6,632 nucleotides of DNA from JANXVV01 sp038230975. GTDB lineage: Bacteria; Planctomycetota; Phycisphaerae; Tepidisphaerales; Tepidisphaeraceae. The DNA is taken from assembly GCA_038230975.1 (NCBI GenBank), contig JBBRMF010000284.1, forward strand, positions 1 through 6,632, read 5' to 3'. The position numbers and the translations under genes were made by a program. How positions within the stretch are numbered: position 1 is the stretch's first letter; the number at the start of each line of letters is the position of its first letter. A model generated the notes under the pieces. The model was not told the DNA's origin, made no database searches, and saw only the letters and a program-made list of their open reading frames with translations. Shown in pieces: positions 4,258-6,632 of this stretch.

Positions 4258-6072
4258 TCAGGAACCCTGTCGCAGATCGCACAGATCCCTGGCCTTCCCG
4301 AGTGTGTCCAACCGGCCGGTCTTTCGACTGAAGCGATACACCATCCGGTCGGGTCCATGCGTCGCATAGTATCGAAACAGTTCAATGTTTCGCGCCCCAA
4401 GGTCGTGGGCTCGAATCAGCGGAGCATCATCCGGCCAGGCCACATCCGTGTTATAGACCGGTTCCTGAACGATCTTACGCACGAGATCCGGATCATTCGG
4501 ATCCAAGTCAAACGTGAAAAGGACGATCGCGTTGGTTTCGTTGGACTCGTGCAGTTGTCGCAGCCAGGTCGAACGGAATGGCTCATCGTTAATGCTCTTG
4601 TTAGTCTCATGAAGATTGGTCAACGCGAACGACACTACCACGGCCATAATCCCCGGGACCACCCTCGGCCAATGCTCACCCAACACTTTCATGCCCATCA
4701 CGACAAGCAACACAACCGCCGGAACCACTACCACCGCATAGTGTTCGAGGAAGAATGTGTAACCCACATATCCAAGTATAAACAACGGCAACGGAGCCAA
4801 CAGCAACCATCGCCGCCGATCTCTCAGTCCTAATAAACCAACCGGCAGCAATAACAGCAGTGGCCGCGCGGGCAAAGCAACATCCACCAATAGTGGAATC
4901 CGTCGTTGCCATACCTCCTTCATCGTGTGCGAAAGATGATGTTCGACAACAAAGGGCCTGACCCATTTCGCATACAACCATTTTTTCTGCGGCACAATCG
5001 ATTCCGGCTCTGCCCCCGATGGCACCCGGTGAAACCCATAAGAAGTACCCGGCAAATCCCGTTGCGCGTACATTCCAAACGGACTTTGCAGAACATTCCC
5101 TGTAGCGCCACGATTGAACACCAGTTGCACCATCAAAAAGGGCATGGCTCCTGCAATCAGAGCCAGCACCGCCATCGACTTTGTTTTTTTTGTAGTCTGA
5201 CCGTAGAGATCCAAAGCAACAGCAACTCCCACCGGCCCGGCAAAGCAGAGTGCATCCAGCGGCCTTGTGATCGCGGCCCATCCGGCGCACGCGCCGATGA
5301 GTAAGATCCAACCCATCCGGAATCCCCCGCCCCGCCACCGCGACCAGGCCCATATCATGACCAGCCCGAGCAACAGTAGCGGGAGCTGTGACAACAGCAT
5401 GACCGATACCATCCGATACCAACTCAGCGAGACGATCAGCAGCGCCGCCATCATCCCCATGACGCCATCCACCCACTCGGTGACGAGCCGATAGACCAAC
5501 CCCACGATTGCCCCGGCCACCAGAATCGGAATCACCCAAGTCGGCCAGTGAAGCCAGAGCGCCGGTACAAACAGCATCGCCGTCCCCGGGAAATACATGG
5601 ATGCGTAGACGGGCTTCGAGAGCAAGTAGAATGAATCAAAGAAATCAGCCAACTCATGCCGCGGCATCCACAGATGACCGGTGGCGAGCATGCGCATTTG
5701 AATCATGTAACTGCATTCATCATGTGTCTTGGGAAATAGATCACGGTCTTGATTGAGAGCCGTCAATAGGAAATAGCTTGACGCCGCCAATGCGACCGCA
5801 ACACTCAGGATCGTTCGCCCCTTAATTGAAGGACTCACCAGCCATCGACCCAACCTGCTTCTACACATTTGCATCGCCGGTAGCGACGCAACACCGCCGA
5901 CGATCCCCGCCAGTAGCCATCGCCATAACGGCAGCGAAGCATGCAACCCGCTGGGACCGGCCGGCAACGCTAACCACATCGCCAAGCCAAAGATTGACAG
6001 GCTAACAACCGCCGCCTGCGGTTTCCGAGGAACAGCAATCGAAACAAGAGACCGGGGTAACTGTGGCTTCAT
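4258..6072 (-). CDS. GT-C type membrane glycosyltransferase (GT39/ArnT-like)
   Basis: This 604-residue integral membrane protein looks like a GT-C glycosyltransferase of the dolichyl-phosphate-mannosyltransferase/ArnT type, which transfers a sugar from a lipid-phosphate donor on the outer face of the membrane. A first helix at about 22-40 and others to about 105 lead to FPKTHDECSYMIQMRMLATG (113-132); D118-E119 lie in the first outer loop, where the family keeps its catalytic acidic residue. ADFFDSFYLLSKPVYASMYF (142-161) and PGTAMLFVP (162-170) follow, a stretch I associate with planctomycete homologues. ITRPLDAL (268-275) and the late FLEHY (441-445) are also typical. I count roughly 11-13 helices up to about residue 485, then a soluble C-terminal part of about 120 residues (NDEPFR, FDLDPNDPD, RNIELFRYY) probably outside the cytoplasm. 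The start has a weak GGA four bases upstream. It lies 95 bases after the next gene on the same strand; substrate unknown. Confidence 0.85.
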   Translation of the reverse strand: MKPQLPRSLVSIAVPRKPQAAVVSLSIFGLAMWLALPAGPSGLHASLPLWRWLLAGIVGGVASLPAMQMCRSRLGRWLVSPSIKGRTILSVAVALAASSYFLLTALNQDRDLFPKTHDECSYMIQMRMLATGHLWMPRHELADFFDSFYLLSKPVYASMYFPGTAMLFVPALWLHWPTWVIPILVAGAIVGLVYRLVTEWVDGVMGMMAALLIVSLSWYRMVSVMLLSQLPLLLLGLVMIWAWSRWRGGGFRMGWILLIGACAGWAAITRPLDALCFAGPVGVAVALDLYGQTTKKTKSMAVLALIAGAMPFLMVQLVFNRGATGNVLQSPFGMYAQRDLPGTSYGFHRVPSGAEPESIVPQKKWLYAKWVRPFVVEHHLSHTMKEVWQRRIPLLVDVALPARPLLLLLPVGLLGLRDRRRWLLLAPLPLFILGYVGYTFFLEHYAVVVVPAVVLLVVMGMKVLGEHWPRVVPGIMAVVVSFALTNLHETNKSINDEPFRSTWLRQLHESNETNAIVLFTFDLDPNDPDLVRKIVQEPVYNTDVAWPDDAPLIRAHDLGARNIELFRYYATHGPDRMVYRFSRKTGRLDTLGKARDLCDLRQGS

Positions 6073-6081
6073 CGTTCCGAA

Positions 6082-6150
6082 CTCGCGTCGATACTTTGCG
6101 GCTTGACCGTGCCATCACATCTGTCCACGCCACACTATAACCGACGCGAG
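6082..6150. repeat. 9-bp inverted repeat CTCGCGTCG / CGACGCGAG with a 51-bp spacer
   Basis: CTCGCGTCG at 6082-6090 and its exact reverse complement at 6142-6150 flank most of the short gap upstream of the glycosyltransferase. On the minus strand a TATAGT hexamer (6139-6134) lies between them next to one arm, with no clear -35. It may be a paired protein-binding site, a long stem-loop, or chance. Confidence 0.4.
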
Positions 6151-6167
6151 CTTCCCCCGCACTGCCC

Positions 6168-6632
6168 CTACTTCTCCGCCAACTCATGAATCGTGTTCCC
6201 AATTTCCCCTTTCACTTGCGACCCATCCGCCGCATTAAGGTTGTAACTGATATGCACGCAGTTGGCTTTCTGGATCTCCGGAATCTCGAGGAAGACCGTC
6301 TTCTGATCGGATGAAACCGTGGCGGATTTGATCGTCCACTGGTCGCGCTTGCCGGCGGCTCCGGTGTTCGGGTTCACGGACAGGGGATATTCTTTTGTGC
6401 CGTAGGCGCTCGACCATTTGATGTTGAATGCCTCCGCTGTGAAGTTGCCGGGATCGCCTCCCGTAGCGGTTTCCAGCGGGCTGGTAAAGGTGATGGCGAT
6501 GCCGGTTTTGGTCACATGCAAACCTGTCGGGATATTCAGCGGGGCGCCCGTGTATCGAACGCGATCGAAGCCACCATCCTTGCCGGCGTTGGATTGCCAG
6601 CCTTTGAGGCCGGTGATATAGAGTTGGCCGTC
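6168..6632 (-). CDS. C-terminal part of a large PVC-type heme-binding / sorbosone-dehydrogenase-like protein (partial)
   Basis: The minus-strand frame is open from the window edge to TAG at 6170-6168, giving 154 residues; the N-terminus lies outside. A TTG at 6521-6519 could be mistaken for a start, but the 37 codons before it continue the family similarity: DGQLYITGLKGWQSNAGKDG (first 20 residues), then GGFDRVRYTGAPLNIPTG. These match the junction 'Gly-x-Leu-Tyr-x-x-Gly-x-x-Gly-Trp-Gln-x-Asn ... Arg-Val-Arg-Tyr-Thr-Gly' found near the C-terminus of large secreted proteins in Planctomycetes and Verrucomicrobia that carry a sorbosone/glucose-dehydrogenase-like propeller and often a cytochrome c domain. 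A final beta-sandwich-like domain follows: KTGIAITFTSPL, a Trp-rich NIKWSSAYGTKEYPLS, and TVFLEIPEI. Such proteins act outside the cytoplasm, probably in oxidation of sugars or similar compounds; the exact reaction is unknown. No terminator separates it from the glycosyltransferase. Confidence 0.75.
   Translation of the reverse strand, partial: DGQLYITGLKGWQSNAGKDGGFDRVRYTGAPLNIPTGLHVTKTGIAITFTSPLETATGGDPGNFTAEAFNIKWSSAYGTKEYPLSVNPNTGAAGKRDQWTIKSATVSSDQKTVFLEIPEIQKANCVHISYNLNAADGSQVKGEIGNTIHELAEK

Noticed and set aside
4357..4833. Plus-strand His/Arg-rich frame of 158 codons
   Set aside because: Antisense shadow of the glycosyltransferase C-terminal part with no domain.
4676..5539. Minus-strand 287-codon Gly/Ala/Arg-rich frame
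   Set aside because: It is an out-of-frame reading of the glycosyltransferase on the same strand; the membrane protein frame carries the recognisable motifs.
6168..6521. The right-edge gene as a complete 117-residue protein starting at TTG 6521
   Set aside because: The frame stays open to the window end and the preceding 37 codons carry family-specific sequence, so the gene is cut by the edge rather than starting here.

Overview
The window looks like a chromosomal segment from a bacterium of the PVC group, more likely a planctomycete than a verrucomicrobium. Three protein types support this. The right edge holds the C-terminus of a large extracellular heme-binding / sorbosone-dehydrogenase-like protein typical of Planctomycetes and Verrucomicrobia. 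The GT-C glycosyltransferase has wording I associate with planctomycete homologues. The left edge holds a short membrane N-terminus that resembles planctomycete GspE/PilB-type ATPases. The lineage is an inference from remembered family resemblance, not from a marker gene.

Layout. (1) 1-186, minus: N-terminal part of a membrane protein, probably a secretion/pilus ATPase, with a clear Shine-Dalgarno and a perfect 12-bp hairpin in its leader. (2) 187-625: divergent intergenic region. (3) 626-2122, plus: a two-gene unit made of a TadE-like pseudopilin and a TadG-like protein. The TadG-like protein lacks room for the usual von Willebrand A domain and instead ends in a domain resembling the LecA (PA-IL) galactose-binding lectin. 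(4) 2123-2347: non-coding. (5) 2348-2620, plus: a secreted protein that breaks off inside a LamG/concanavalin-A-like domain, probably a gene remnant. (6) 2677-3756, minus: a membrane acyltransferase of the acyltransferase-3 family, with a doubtful small frame just upstream. (7) 3946-4257: no intact gene, but a frameshifted remnant resembling a GntR-type DNA-binding domain, plus palindromes and a stem-loop. (8) 4258-6072, minus: a large GT-C membrane glycosyltransferase. (9) 6168-6632, minus: C-terminal part of the heme-binding-type protein, cut by the window end.

The left part fits a Tad/type IV-like surface appendage locus: an ATPase candidate facing away from a TadE/TadG pair, with the TadG-like protein carrying a possible sugar-binding tip. 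The middle and right parts hold envelope or polysaccharide modification enzymes (acyltransferase, glycosyltransferase) in a stretch scarred by at least two decayed genes, as in an accessory region with turnover. Nothing in the sequence shows that the acyltransferase and glycosyltransferase act in one pathway. I see no tRNA, rRNA, CRISPR array or intact mobile element.
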